Shown: piece after piece, positions 32,901 to 45,038 of the stretch
How the letters are laid out: every line of letters starts with the position of its first letter
How positions within the stretch are numbered: position 1 is the stretch's first letter
Source of the DNA: Corythoichthys intestinalis
Taxonomy: Eukaryota > Chordata > Actinopteri > Syngnathiformes > Syngnathidae
Assembly: GCF_030265065.1 (NCBI RefSeq)
Contig: NC_080406.1
Span: forward strand, 317,501-381,500
DNA: 64,000 bases
Reading direction: 5' to 3'
Program-made: the position numbers and the translations under genes
The notes under the pieces: model-generated
What the model saw: the letters and a program-made list of their open reading frames with translations, nothing else
The model's database searches: none
Told to the model about the DNA's origin: nothing

Positions 32901-34078
32901 GGACGGCGGTCCCTCTGGCGAGCGCCCACCTGCGTCCGGATGCCGAGCGGCGTTCCGGCTGCGACCGGGCCGTCGTGGATGCTGCGTACGGGCGGGGCGC
33001 CGCTCTTGTCTTTCGGGGCAGACGACACCGGCTGCGGGGCGGATCCTCCGGCGCCTCCTCGGGACACGGCGAGTAAGAATCTCGCTCGGACCGGCGCGCT
33101 CGGGTCGGTTCCCTCACCTTTGAGGACGGCGCCCTCGGAAAGGGGCGAGGTCACGCCGAAGGGGCGGGGCTGCGGGGTGGCGGGCGCCGGGAGGTCGCCC
33201 ATCAGGAAGCCCGGCAGGAACTGCGCGCCGTGGGCGGGCTTGGGGGAGGTCGGGGATCCCAGCGTCATCGGTTCCGATCCCACTGAGAGAAGCGCAAATT
33301 GCAAGCCGGCTTTCAAAAACCGCTTCAACATCAGAGGGATTAACTCATTGCCCGCCGTTGACGACGATAGACGTCCAATCCATTTTGACCGGGAAGGGCA
33401 AATCATTCGCCCGGCCCCGTGATTGGATCAATGGCAGCTAAAGACTAAAAAGCACGACCGAAGAGGGCGCGGGCCCTCTACTGGCCCAGTCAAAACTGAG
33501 CAGCAACCATTAGTCCACCGTTGATTGTCAGATTAAAAAAAAAAAAAAAAAATCCTCTTCAATGCGTATACATGCGTAGAATATACCTACCAAATTTCAT
33601 TCCAATTCTTCCACAAATAACGAAGGGTCAGCCATTTTTACGTAGCGAGAAGAAAGAAAGCAATTTTAGGTGACCTCCCTCAACTCCGCGCCGATTGGTT
33701 GCCACGGCGAAATAGGCTACTTTTAGAGGCGGAGCCTACTTGTCACGCCCCTCCCTGTAACAAAACTCTCCACCCTGGCTCGCAATGCCTCATCAGAACA
33801 GAAGCTCACGATGCTAATGCTAATCTGCAGCCCTGCTTACCTCGTTGTGTGGAGTTGACAGTGCTTCTGCGCTGTGAAACTATATCTGCAATTCTGGACG
33901 CTTGGGGGACTTTGTCCCACAGAGATGTTATTAAGACGGCGGGGAAGTCTTTAAAAGTGTGAAAAAGCGGCATCGTGCCTCCTTGAATCTAACAAACTAT
34001 GGGTAAGAAAAGTAAGTAGAGAATAAAGAGCAGATAGTTTTGACGGAGGAGAAACGTCACCCTACCTTGGAGTTCCAT
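29921..34078 (-). CDS. nup35: Nucleoporin NUP35 (Nup53), complete coding region in 9 exons
   Basis: A subunit of the nuclear pore inner ring that links NUP93, NUP155 and NDC1 and touches the nuclear membrane. Exons in gene order: 34078-34066, 33282-33118, 33057-32930, 32856-32805, 32737-32626, 30804-30735, 30657-30529, 30327-30205, 29998-29921. The total is 870 nt, 289 residues (human 326). The 13-nt first exon codes MELQ and then joins [16 protein letters not shown]. Conserved blocks follow: [72 protein letters not shown] (start of the RRM/MPPN dimerisation domain), [20 protein letters not shown] and [16 protein letters not shown]. The last residues KALEYMFGW match the conserved C-terminal membrane-binding amphipathic helix. 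It lies head-to-head with dnajc10, 1.9 kb apart. The Ser/Pro-rich middle is shorter than in human. Confidence 0.95.
31355..31776. repeat. Intronic direct repeat, copy 1 (nup35 intron 5)
   Basis: About 420 bp that is nearly repeated at 32102-32560. Shared words include TTGCCCCGACTCTCGGCC, GAAATATTGCTTATATGGA and TCTGGAAAAATGTGGCCCAG. Copy 1 has an extra AGTACAGT. The sequence resembles the edges of a non-autonomous DNA transposon, but I could not name it. Confidence 0.75.
32102..32560. repeat. Intronic direct repeat, copy 2 (nup35 intron 5)
   Basis: Second copy, with an extra duplicated segment ending in GTGACCCAGATCGGATTTGA. It is followed by ACCTGTAGTATGAACGTAGC, which looks like a transposon end and is missing after copy 1. 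Confidence 0.75.
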
Positions 34079-35964
34079 CCCGGAGGGGCAGCGTCTACTT
34101 TGCAACGCGGATTTGTTTTAGACCGCGGATTTGAAATGCCGGCCGGAAGTGACGACCGGCTAACGCCGAGCTAAAGCGTCACGGCCGCCCTAAACGCGTC
34201 AAAGCGGCCGACGTTCGAGGCTTTGGAAGCCACGTCGATGCGAGCCAGCGGTTTTCTACAAAGCGGGCTCAATGAGCAAGTCTTTCGGGACTCGGCGGCT
34301 CGTAATTCCACGCTTGCGCACGGCGGCGGGCTGCACTCGAGAGCGGTGTGACAACGCTGGCGTCGCACGCCCGGAAGTTATTTCAAAGAGGCGTTCACTG
34401 ACATAAGGCGTTCCGCGTTTCACAACAACAACGCCTCAAAAGTTGCAACCTATGTGCTTTTTGTGTTATATTGATGAATATGAAATCATTGACGGCGCTA
34501 GGCTTCCGAGCCCTTTAAAGTGGGAGGGTTGGCAGCGAATAAACGAATGCTACCCTTCCACTTGAAATACATTGGACGTCTACCAGTGATAAAACTCATC
34601 TAAATTCAGCAATAAAGTGTGATTGGACGTCCATGATTGAAAGTCTTTCGTCGGCAAAGGCACTGGAAAAAAGCTCAAGAACAAAACACATACGTTTCAG
34701 AACGTTCATGAAGTTTAGGCGGTAGATGTGAATATTTTCTTTCGCAAGTGAACGTAACAAACTTGCTTGCCGGAATGACGTCAACTTCACAGTAAAACGA
34801 ACAAGGTAGAAATTAAACGGCGCAGTAATTAGATTTGGAGGCAAATACGACAATATTCCATAAAGAAAATAATGTAAAGAGGTGTGACTCGAAGTACATG
34901 GGTTTGCCCTCTTTCTGCTCTTCAAACCAACCTTTGTGTCTTTTATTCTGAAACGCCCTGGAAGGAAAGCGAAGCGCATGAGCAGTAACTTGATACCGGC
35001 GTGATCCGGATGTCAAGAAGGATCTTGTGAAGTTTCTCGCTCTTCTCTTCTATTTACACCTCGGCGGCGGAAAAATACACTCAAAGGTATAGCTACACGG
35101 ATTGCAAAATAGAAAATAATATATCACCTTCCTTGTTTAAGTTGACTACAAAGAGGGTTAGCTAACATGTTAGCGCAATTATGCACACTTAACTTGCTCT
35201 TCGCTTGTTAGCTTGCTTTTGTTAGTTTTGGCTGATTTCAAGGCAATAAATGTTTGCCATGTCCTGTTTTTGTGACTTCTAACAGTGAAAAGTCGTTTAA
35301 GAGACTGAAATCGGTGTTTTACCCCACTTTGTCATCTGATACTCAACAGCAGACCTGTTTTTTCAGTCTTGCCTCAGTAATTCATCAACACTTAATTAGT
35401 GTTCAGGTGCGGGGACGCCATTTTCGAGCACACGTCAACATCATGAAAAACAATGTCGAGTATATCCACATTCTTTTTCACCTATTAAACTTGGAATATT
35501 AGCATCTGAATAACAACTATTTGGCAAAATAGTTAATCTCAAAAAATTACACAAAAGGTATATTTGGGAGCCTACAAATATTGAGTTATCATAAGCCAAT
35601 CAATTATTCTTTCTATTTCATATATCTGACATTATTTTTTTGATATTAAAACATTTCAGAACTTTAAAGGCATAGAAGTCAACATTTTTCATTCATTTAA
35701 AGAAACAAACATGGAAAAACCTTCTCTATGTTGTTTTTAAATTATTATTTTTATTCTCCGCCGGTTGAAATTTTGCATAGTCCTTGAGAAATGATGGACT
35801 ACTCAAATTTCATTTATATTCCCAAAGTAATCTGACCTCCGGTCTGACACCTGTGACCTACTTCAAGTAGGAGGTTTGGCATTGAATGTTGTTTCAGAGA
35901 ATAATGAATAGATTTTTTTTTTTCTTCTTCTTTTGCGAGCAGCTGTCAAGCCGCATCGTTCGCG
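34079..35964. promoter_or_regulatory. Head-to-head intergenic region nup35 / dnajc10
   Basis: It separates the start codons of nup35 (-) and dnajc10 (+). The nup35 side (34079-34380) is CpG-rich, as expected for a housekeeping promoter. A TCCATTTG-type inverted-repeat copy sits at 34475-34585. From 34600 to 35900 the DNA is AT-rich with no clear feature. The dnajc10 start is preceded by TTTTTTTTTCTTCTTCTTTTGCGAGCAG, which may be a splice acceptor for a non-coding first exon. Confidence 0.45.
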
Positions 35965-37866
35965 ATGGCGACGCGGTTCCGTCCGGCGTCGCTGATGCGG
36001 CTGCTGCTCCTCGGCGCCGCCCTGCTGGGGACCTCCGTCCGAGGCGCCGACTTCTACGAGCTCCTGGGCGTGGGCAGGGAGGCCGGCGCCCGCGAGATCC
36101 GGCAGGCCTTCAAGAAACTGGCGCTCACCATGCACCCCGACAAGAACCCTGTGAGAACCGCAAAATTTTTTAAAAATGACGGCAATGTCGACAGCACTCG
36201 ACGCGCGCTCCGGAAAAGTTGAAAGCCTTAAATAAAATGCGCTCAGGGAGACGCGGCCGCCCACGACAAGTTCCTGGCGGTGAACCGAGCTTACGAGGTC
36301 CTGAAGGACGAGGACCTCCGCAAGAAGTACGACAAGTACGGCGAGAAGGGGCTGGACGAGCAACAGGGGGGCCGCTACGAGAGCTGGAACTACTACCGCT
36401 ACGACTTTGGTGAGCGCCGGCCGACCGCGCCCGAGAAGACTGCCGCCACGACGACCTGTTTCTTTGCGCAGGCATCTACGACGACGACTTGGAGATCATC
36501 ACCCTGGACAGCGCAGACTTTGGTGAGAAACCTCAAAGACTAGAAATGACTTTCAATCAGAGAAATTTGAGACAAAACAGTTTGATTCCCCTCCTCCCCA
36601 ACCTGGACAAAAGGGTAGGTCAATATGACCTCATATTCAAATTCTTTTTTTTCTAATCTGTTTGCATTTGCAATTCGTTAGAAAAATCATCAGGGATTAC
36701 ACGAATCACACTTTTTTTCCCTCCTCATAGTAGGGTAGTTTATCTTTTATAATGAGAAATGATTATAACAATACAGTACTGGTTTACTTTTTCAATAGAC
36801 AATAGGGCTGGGCAACCATTCAAAAATTGAATAGCATGAGAGCTACTTGCGACGAATCGGATTGTCGTACACTGTTTTGAGACATTTACCCCTAAATGGG
36901 GAAGCGTCTCAAAACATTTGACCCCCTTGGTAAATGGAGTGGTAATGCCAATCATAGCTAGGTAGCACACAGTACGTTGTCGTCATACATGCCATGTTCC
37001 TAACGGGCGAGACGTCGATCGCCGAAAAGTGAACGTCCGCTCCTTCCCGTTTGATACAGAGGCGGCGGTGAATTCCGGAGAAATTTGGTTCGTCAACTTT
37101 TACTCCCCGCGATGTTCCCACTGTCACCAGCTGGCCCCCACGGTAAGGCCGGCCCACGCGCCCCGAACCTCCGCGGAAAACGCCGAAAGCTCCGCGTGCT
37201 TTTCAGTGGCGGGAGCTGGCCAAGGAGATGGACGGCGCCCTCCGGATCGGGGCGGTCAACTGCGGCGACAACCACCGCTTGTGTCGCTCCAAGGGCATCA
37301 ACAGCTACCCTAGCCTCTACGTCTTCCGAGCCGGACACGTACGCCTCTTTTCTCATTCTTCAAAATGCTTCTTATATTCTCTTTTCATTTTGGCACATTC
37401 TTTAAATCCCTTTGTCCCGGATTTTCTTGTATTCTTTATTTTCTCCTGTTGTTGAAATACCCATGTTCTCATGGTTCCTCATAAGCCCCTCACGATAATT
37501 CATTTTCCCGGCTGGGATTTATCGCTGCGTGCACTAGCCACACGTGCGTGTCGGTTGCTTATGGGACTCCCATTTCCTTTCACAGATGTTTATTGGTCAT
37601 CGATACACCGTAGAATTAAAGTTCAGACATACAAAATAAGGAAACACATCAATATTATGCATTATAAAACACTAGCATTGCTACTTTGAGGCTAATGGAA
37701 AAAAGACAATGTACTTTAGCCTGCTATAAAGCATTGGCGGTCTTCTCCAAAACGCAAACTTACGGTTAAACAGTTACATTTCAAACATGAAAACTCGCTA
37801 GTTAGCAGCACTGCAAAAGAAATCTATTACTGACACCACACGTGCGACGAAAAATTGAAGTGCACC

Positions 37867-37897
<31 letters not shown>

Positions 37898-40800
37898 CTG
37901 TGAAGCTTACGGGTAGCGGCTTGGCAAACATACTTCCGGATGAAGGAATCTGACCTTTTAGCCAGATTGCCAGAATCACGCCAGCCGAACCGTCGGAACC
38001 GCGCTAGCGCAATTCCAATGACCCGGGCCAACGTAGCCCGGACCAACGTTATCCGGCGACCCGGACAAACGTAACCCGGCCAAAAGGCCAAACTCTGCGC
38101 GCTAACCTTAGTTTTAACCCCTTGCACTGACTCCATTTTAAAAGCTGGAAAAAGGCTTCGAAACACAATTGCCAATTTATTCCAAGTCGGCAGCAATCAT
38201 ACCGCACAGAGAGACACAGGCGAGGAGGCGAACTGGATCCAGGGTCACCATAGCACAAGTCAACAAAAGATTCCTGAGAAAAATGACAACGATTAGTTAA
38301 ACGTTCAGTCTTTTAAAGGCTCTGGTGAGGCGGGCTGTGGTCTGGAAGAAAAGTGAAAATGTTTTGGATTTGTTTAGCATTTTTCTCTGTGTGGATTGGG
38401 CAAGAGTGTTTCGGGCGTTACAGTTGTCAGTGCAACAAAAGTTGGCTTAGCACTTAGCTAGTTTTCAAATGACTCATTATGCATTGTGTGTTTTTGTTTT
38501 TCCTAAAATTAACAGGATGTATTGTCACTATAATAGTATTGGCAATCATTTATGAGACACCGTATGGCTCGCCTACTAAAATTTGTTATGGTGACAGGCC
38601 TAGTTCCTCATATCCTTTGTTCTCTGGTCATCCTTATTACCAAATGTCCTTTCCATTGAGTTCAACTCCCCTGATGAGAAGACATTCTTCATTTTCTCAT
38701 GTTACTCATCATCATCTTCACTTGAGCTTTAAATTGCATTTGCTCCCGTTTCTTGTATTTTTGATGTCCATCTTGGTGTTTTTTTGCCTTTTTCACATTT
38801 GTCGTGTTCTCACGTTCCTCACTTGCTCTTAATTCTCCTATTCCCCTACATCAGGGGTCCCCAAACTACGGCCCGCCTCCACATTTGGTCCGGCCCCCTG
38901 AACAATACCAGAGAGCTTTTTTTTTTTTTCCTCAATAGTGTTATTTATTTCCTGGCCTATTTCTGTGAAGAACTCAGAAAGGTGTATTTGGTTATTATCT
39001 ATTTAATTAATAGTGTTATTACTATTTATTATATTATTTTATTGACTTTTGTTCTGTGAAGAATCCAGAAAGGGTTATTTGATTGTGGCTTTCTGTAAAA
39101 CCATACATTTTTACATTTAGGCACTCCTGCAATCGTCACACTTTTTCTGTTACAAACTGACCCCGGCCCCTCATCAGAGAATGGAAAAGTTATGTGGCCC
39201 TCACAGGAAAAAGTCTGGGGACCCCTGCCCTACATTTTCCCCATCCCTCCTTGTCCTCGAGGTAACTCCTTCGGTGTCCCGTTTCAGAAACCCGAGAAAT
39301 TTCACGGCGAGCGCAACACCGACAATCTGGTGACGTTCGGCATGCAATTCATCAAGAATGGCGTGACGCAGCTGTGGCAAGGTAAGCCTTTCCGATCCGA
39401 TCCCATCCGATCCGTCCGTCTGCGTCTCGCTCACCGCGTCGTCGCCAGGCAACGCCTTCAAAGAGATCGAGAGCGCCTTCGCGTCCGGGCTGGGCTGGCT
39501 CGTCACTTTCTGCGCAGACGTGGGAGGTAAGCCGCCTTTACGGTAACTGTTAGCTTAGCGTGCGCTAACCGGGCACCCGTGCAACGTCGACAGATTGCCT
39601 GGAGCTCAGGACCCGACAGAAGCTGGCGTCCATGTTGGTGAGGGCCCCGGCCCACGCGCTGACGTTCTAAATGAAACGCTGTAAAGGGAGTGTTTTTGTG
39701 CGTAGGACGGTCTGGTGAAGGTGGGATGGATGGACTGCGGCGCTGAGCCGCAACTCTGCCACACTTTCCAGGTGAGCCGCAGTAAAAGATGCAATCGCCG
39801 ATAAAAAGTCGGATATGGTTTTGGCAACATACACGGGAAAGCACGCGTGGCGGTCGACTTCATTTTGTTTTGCCCGGGCGGGCAGGTGACCGACGGAGCC
39901 ACGGCGTTGTTCCCTCCCGGAAGCTCTTTGGATCGGGAAGGCGGCGTGTTGGTGAGTGAGCGCCGGCCGATCTTCTCGCTCGCCCCGTTAGCCTTTGCCG
40001 TAAAGACGCCTCCGTTAGTGGCTGAGCACTCTGGACGCCCGGGAGATCTACGCGCTGGTCCTGCGCCACCTGCCCGAACTTCGGCGGCTGAGCGCCGACG
40101 ACTTTGACGCCGAGCTGGCCCGCCACCGCTGGCTGCTGTCCTTCACTTTCGGGACGCCCGGCCCGGACGAGTACAAGAAGCTGCGAGCGTTCCTGCGCGA
40201 CGACCACATCCAGGTGGGAATCTGTCGTTGTTTTGGTCTTATATTTTACAACATTTTAGAATAAAAAAAGCATAAAGTAACATTCTTTTTTAACTTAAAA
40301 AAAAAAATACATTTGTGCGTTCAGGTGGGGCGTGTGGACTGCCTGGCCGACGCGCTGCTGTGCCGCTCCCTCCACATTCACAAAGCCTGCGTGGCCGTCT
40401 TCAAAGGCCTCGGAGTCCACGACTTCGAGATACATCACGGTCCGTTGGCTTTTTTTAGTTCATCATCCCTATCGAACCCTGTTTTAGCTTTTGTGAATTC
40501 CTTTTTAGGGTGCGTCATCCTAAATAGAGCTCCGTTTACCTCCAAAGTTTTTACAGGCCGGAGACTCCGCTTGATGTTCTATTTCGTTCCTCCTGACCGC
40601 CAGAGGGCGGTGCTTACGGTGAGCGTGTGCCTCATATCGGCCTGTGACGTCACCCAGGTCACGCCCAGTGGCGTGACTTTGTTAGCATTTTATTCTCGAC
40701 CTTTGTGCTGCGCACACGTAGATATCCAGGTGCTAAGCACCGCCCTCTGGCGGTCATCCGGAATTCATAGAACCCCGGTTACAGAAGTAACTCTCGTTAT

Positions 40801-43800
40801 TGAGGACACTGACTTTGCTCCTTCCTTTGTGAAGCGGTCCTTTTGAAACTTGCCAGTTCATTCATTGCTGAATTATAGTTAGCCGGTAGAGGGCAGTCTT
40901 CAGCCTGTAGCAGCTTAAGGAATCTGACCCCTTAGCCAGATTGCCGGAATCAGGACAGCCGGACCCGCGCTGGCGCAGCTCCAGCGACCTGACAACCCGG
41001 GCAAAAGGCCAAACTCCGCGCGTTCACCTTAGTCTTAACCCCTTGTACTGACTCCATTTTGAAAGCTGGAAAAAGGGTTCGAAGCACAAGTTGACAATTG
41101 ATTGAGTTCGACAGCGATCAAATGGCAAGGCGAAACAGAAACACTCTGGCGAGGAGGCGGACTTGTCCCAAGGTGACCGTATCACAAGTCAACAAAAGGT
41201 TCCTGAGAAAAATGACAATGCTTAGTTAAACATTCAGTCTTTTGAAGACTTTCGCGGAGTGGGCCGTGGGCAGGAAGAATGGTGTGTTTAGGATAATCTT
41301 CGATTGCAGTTTGGGCTATTTAGTTGGTGCGTCAATGTTACTGAGTCACTGTTACTGGGGCAACAGCAGTGGGAGATGTTGCCCGCCTCAGTGTCAGAGG
41401 GGGTCTTGGAGTCGTGTTATCAGTTAGACATCGGGCGTTCTCCGGTGTTCCTTGTGTTGGGACAGGACGTCCCGCCATTTGCTCTGGAATGTCCGGAAGA
41501 ACTGACGTGGAGATGTGGGCTTGTAGACGTTTTGCCTAACACCTGGTAGTCGGCGCCAGTCTTGCTCAGTCAGAAGGCGTCATGTATTTCTTATGCCCTA
41601 TATTTTGCTTCTTTTCCTTAAACTATGGTAGAAGTGCTATCTTATATTGGATGTGTTAGAGTAATACAAACAGTAAATACGAGAAAAGATACTATTCCCT
41701 TCACAGCACGCAAGTTCTTGTTGCAATATGTTTATTTTTAATTACATTTTGGTGACATTTGTTGGTCTTTATAGAAATTTTGGCATTAATATTTATGTAA
41801 TTTTTAAAAAATGTATTTGATAGAGATGCGTATATTTTTTTCTCAATTAAACTGCGCACGTTTTTGTCTTTCCGATCTGGCGACCCACGCTAAGGCAAGG
41901 ACGCGGTGTACAACCTCGTGGCTTTCGCCAGGGACAGCGTCGCGGCTCACGTCACCACGCTGTGGCCCGACAACTTCCCGTCGGACGCCGAGGAGCCCTG
42001 GCTGGTGGACTTCTTCGCCCCGGTGAGACCCCGGCCCGTCTACCGCTTTTTTTGTTTGGTTTCTCGGTGTCACGGTGTCCTCGCGCGTCAGTGGTGCCCT
42101 CCGTGTCGAGCGCTGCTCCCCGAGTTGAGGAAGGCTTCCGTCCGGCTGGCCGGACGCGTCAAGTTCGGGACTTTGGACTGCACCGTCCACCGCGGCCTCT
42201 GCTCCACGGTCAGTCGATCGTTTTTTGGCTAAAAATAAGACAAATTGGAACTGAATCACTCGCTCATACCTGCCACTGCCGTAATCCATTCAAAGGTAGT
42301 ATATACAGTGGTCGTAGTCGTACCTGAGTCTCTCCTGACTTGTGTCCTCTCAGTTGTAAACTGGCTCATATAGCACTTGTAATAGTAGTGGGATTCATTT
42401 TCTCCTTTTGAAACGCCAGTACAACGTGGACTCGTATCCCACCACGGTGGTCTTGAACGGTTCTTCGCTTCACGAGTACGAAGGACGCCACTCCGCCGAC
42501 GGCATCCTGGAGTTCGTCCAGGTAGGCGGCCCTGGCCGTCGTCCTCTCGACTCGTCCCTCTCGTCACGCGGCCTTATTCGCAGGACTTGGTCGACCCGTC
42601 CGTGGTGGTTCTGGACCCGGCCGGCTTCGCGGAGAAAGTCAAAGGTGAACGTGCCGCCGAATACGTCCCGCGCCCGTCTGACCGCCGCCGCCGCGTGCGC
42701 AGGTATGGTCCGAGGCGAGTTGTGGGCCGTGGATTTCTACGCCCCGTGGTGCGGTCCGTGCCGGGCACTGATGCCCGAGTGGAGACGCGTGGCGCGGGTA
42801 CGGGCCGGGGAAGTGCGCCGCCTCCCTCGACGTCGCGCCCCCGTTGACGTCGCGTCCCCTCTTCCCAGATGCTGTCGGGCCAGGTGGCGGTGGGTTCCGT
42901 GGACTGCCAGCGCTTCCGCTCCTTCTGCCAGAGTCAAGACGTGCGTGCGTACCCGGAAATCCGCCTGTACTCCGGCGGTGGCGGCGGCGGCGAGACGGCC
43001 TACCGCTACACGTATGCGCCGAGATGCGCCGTCGCTCGCCGACTCGTGCCGTGTGTGTGTGTGACACGTGGGCTTTCTGCGCAGGACTTACAACGGCTGG
43101 CACAGAGACGCGCACTCCCTGCGAATGTGGGCCCTCAGGTAGTCAATTTTTTCCTCAAATGTGACATTTGGCTCTTTGCTGTATTACCTTTTTTTATCTT
43201 AAAAGACTCATTTCCCAAACTTTGCAACCTGAAACCCCCCCCCCCCCCCCCCCCCCTCCATATTTTTAAAAATTTAAATAAGAAATTGAATAGAAATGAA
43301 TGTCTATATTGTTGATGGTCAACTAGTCGTAAGCTCAAGCTCAAATTCCGTCGGCAGCGCTCTGCCCAAAGCGTCGTCGGACCTGACGCCGAGTTCCTTC
43401 CGCTCGCTGGTGCTGGAGGGCGGCGAGCCCTGGGTGCTGGACTTCTACGCCCCGTGGTGCGGACCCTGCAAACACTTTGCCCCGGAGTTTGAGGTCCTGG
43501 CACGGGTAAGACGCCGGCGAGCTCCCTTCCCGAAAGGCCGACGCCCTCACGAGCGCCGCGTCGTTGACAGGTCCTCAAAGGGGAAGTGCGGGCCGGCAAG
43601 ATCGACTGTCAGGCTCATTATCAGACCTGTCAGGAAGCCGGAATCGCAAGCTACCCCACGGTCCGGTTCTATCCCTACCGGGACGCCGGCAAGGTGAGGA
43701 CGCGCATCAGTTACTCCTCACGCCAATGCTACTTGTCTTAGTTTTGTCCGATTTACATCATTCACACGGCCAAAAAGTCAGGGCACGCACGCAAAATTTA

Positions 43801-44466
43801 TGAGCCACTTCTGAACACAAATGTACCAATACGCTTGAGAAAAACGTCCATTCACTTGTGTTGATTTTTCAACTCAGACCTGCAAAAATGTAACCCAGAA
43901 AAGACAGGAATTGATCAATAGGAAGTGACGCAGAATAGCCACAAAATTGACAGCAAATAACTTACCCCAAAGTGAAATAGGTGACCCGTACATGCCCAAA
44001 AACAATAGGCTGTCACCCCATAATTTGCAGGAAAAGACCCTTAATTTCTTCACAAATTCCACTTTCTGGTGTGAGTGTTGTAAGCGGTCATTTTAGTAGT
44101 TACCGTGTGCCCATTGCTTAAAGGGCAACTCTGTAAAGCAGCACAATCGGTTTATCTCTGGCCACGATGCATTTGTGTCGACAGCCGTCAGACAGCGGCG
44201 AAAACATCAATAGTCGTGACGCCAACACGATCGCGGACATCATCAGACGGAGACTACGAAGCTCGTCGCCGCGGTCGCGCGGCAAGAAGGTGAGCGCGAC
44301 GTTTCCGGCCGGTGGGGTTTCATTTTACAATCGTGACAACGGTGACGCTCGGCCGGCCAAATGTCTGTTTATATTCGGGCCGGTGTCGATTTTGGGTACC
44401 CGACTCCTCACGGTGACATCAACTAAAGTATGACTGGAAGTCTTGTGGTCTCAGGACGAGCTCTGA
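35965..44466 (+). CDS. dnajc10: DNAJC10 / ERdj5, ER co-chaperone and disulfide reductase, complete in 23 exons
   Basis: An ER-lumen protein that recruits BiP through its J domain and reduces disulfides of misfolded clients before ER-associated degradation. Exons: 35965-36150, 36247-36409, 36472-36522, 37060-37142, 37207-37338, 39288-39381, 39449-39526, 39594-39637, 39706-39771, 39886-39951, 40019-40213, 40325-40439, 41895-42022, 42092-42208, 42420-42521, 42584-42644, 42703-42797, 42869-43011, 43085-43138, 43358-43505, 43571-43693, 44185-44289, 44455-44466. The total is 2361 nt, 786 residues (human 793). It has a signal peptide, a J domain with the HPD motif (LTMHPDKNP), then thioredoxin-like domains with active sites CSHC, CPPC, CGPC and CGPC and two CXXC-less domains between. 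The third site is CHPC in human as I recall it. The protein ends K-DEL, with DEL and the stop on a 12-nt exon of their own. Introns carry a hAT MITE (38852-39227) and two copies of repeat L. Confidence 0.96.
37940..38300. repeat. Dispersed repeat 'L', copy 1 (dnajc10 intron 5)
   Basis: Shares with 40915-41275 the words AGCCAGATTGCC, CGCGCTAGCGCA, GGCCAAACTCTGCGCG, CTGACTCCATTTT and GTCAACAAAAG. This copy also has a local expansion of CCGGACCAACGT-like units at 38020-38080. Same orientation as copy 2. No coding sequence. Confidence 0.75.
38852..39227. mobile_element. hAT MITE (TIR CAGGGGTCCCCAAACTACGG)
   Basis: 376 bp. The left end CAGGGGTCCCCAAACTACGG and the right end GTCTGGGGACCCCTG are inverted. 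The perfect 8-bp target duplication CCCTACAT is on both sides. The ends are the classic Charlie-type pattern with CGGCCCGCC and GGCCCTCACAG. It lies 60 bp upstream of dnajc10 exon 6. Confidence 0.95.
40597..40757. mobile_element. Short inverted-repeat element with GCCAGAGGGCGGTGCTTA arms
   Basis: The left arm GACCGCCAGAGGGCGGTGCT and the right arm AGCACCGCCCTCTGGCGGTC are perfect complements about 120 bp apart, in dnajc10 intron 12. Similar 'gccctctggcggtc' words are familiar from fish short repeats. No coding sequence. Confidence 0.75.
40915..41275. repeat. Dispersed repeat 'L', copy 2 (dnajc10 intron 12)
   Basis: Second copy of the repeat at 37940-38300, in the same orientation and about 3 kb away. 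It lacks the CCGGACCAACGT expansion. Confidence 0.75.
43890..44060. repeat. AGGAAGTGA-type words (reverse orientation of the CACTTCCTGT array)
   Basis: Degenerate copies such as GACAGGAATTGATCAATAGG, AATAGGAAGTGACGC and AAATAGGTGACCC in the last long dnajc10 intron. It is the reverse strand of the same dispersed word. Confidence 0.55.
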
Positions 44467-44683
44467 CCCACGGGACCGGACCGGACTGGACCGGACGGAC
44501 GGGAGGCGGAGCCACACACGGACGTTGACCGACACGGGCGACTCCCTTCTTTTGAACTGTTTGTTTCCTTTATTAGTGCTTTGTTTCATTTTTTCCCTCC
44601 CAAACATGGACGTCTCCGTGGTTGCTATTTACTCTGTGAGCTAAAACAAGGAGAGACTGTTACTGTGCACCATATTTGACATG

Positions 44684-44689
44684 AATAAA
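44684..44689 (+). terminator. dnajc10: Candidate poly(A) signal of dnajc10
   Basis: AATAAA lies 218 nt after the dnajc10 stop, in ATGAATAAAACC, a typical position for the end of the transcript. Confidence 0.6.
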
Positions 44690-45038
44690 ACCAAACCAAA
44701 CTCAACCGTTCCCGCCGTCTGTCGTTTTGGCTCGCCGGGGACGTGACAAGAAGCCGCCGGCCAAGGAGGTGAGGCAACTTATTTTTTTCTGCGCAGCAAT
44801 CAAATGACGGTCCTATCAGAAACGGAGCCCAAAATGCGTGTCGTCACACTTGAGACCACAGTTTGCACGCGAACAGCAGATGGCGCCGTTGCGCTGTAAG
44901 AGACCGACGTTTGAACGTGCGGATTTGTGCTGTAAAATGGAACCCCGAATGCACTTTTGTTCAGGTAAACAGAGGGCGCTGTTTCCCTGATAAAGATTTT
45001 ATGCCGCATGAAGACGAGGGTTGTCGGTGAACTCATTG

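Noticed and set aside
43135-43599. Minus-strand open frame of 154 codons opposite dnajc10 exon 20
   Set aside because: It is the reverse strand of a GC-rich exon and contains a poly-glycine run from a C homopolymer.
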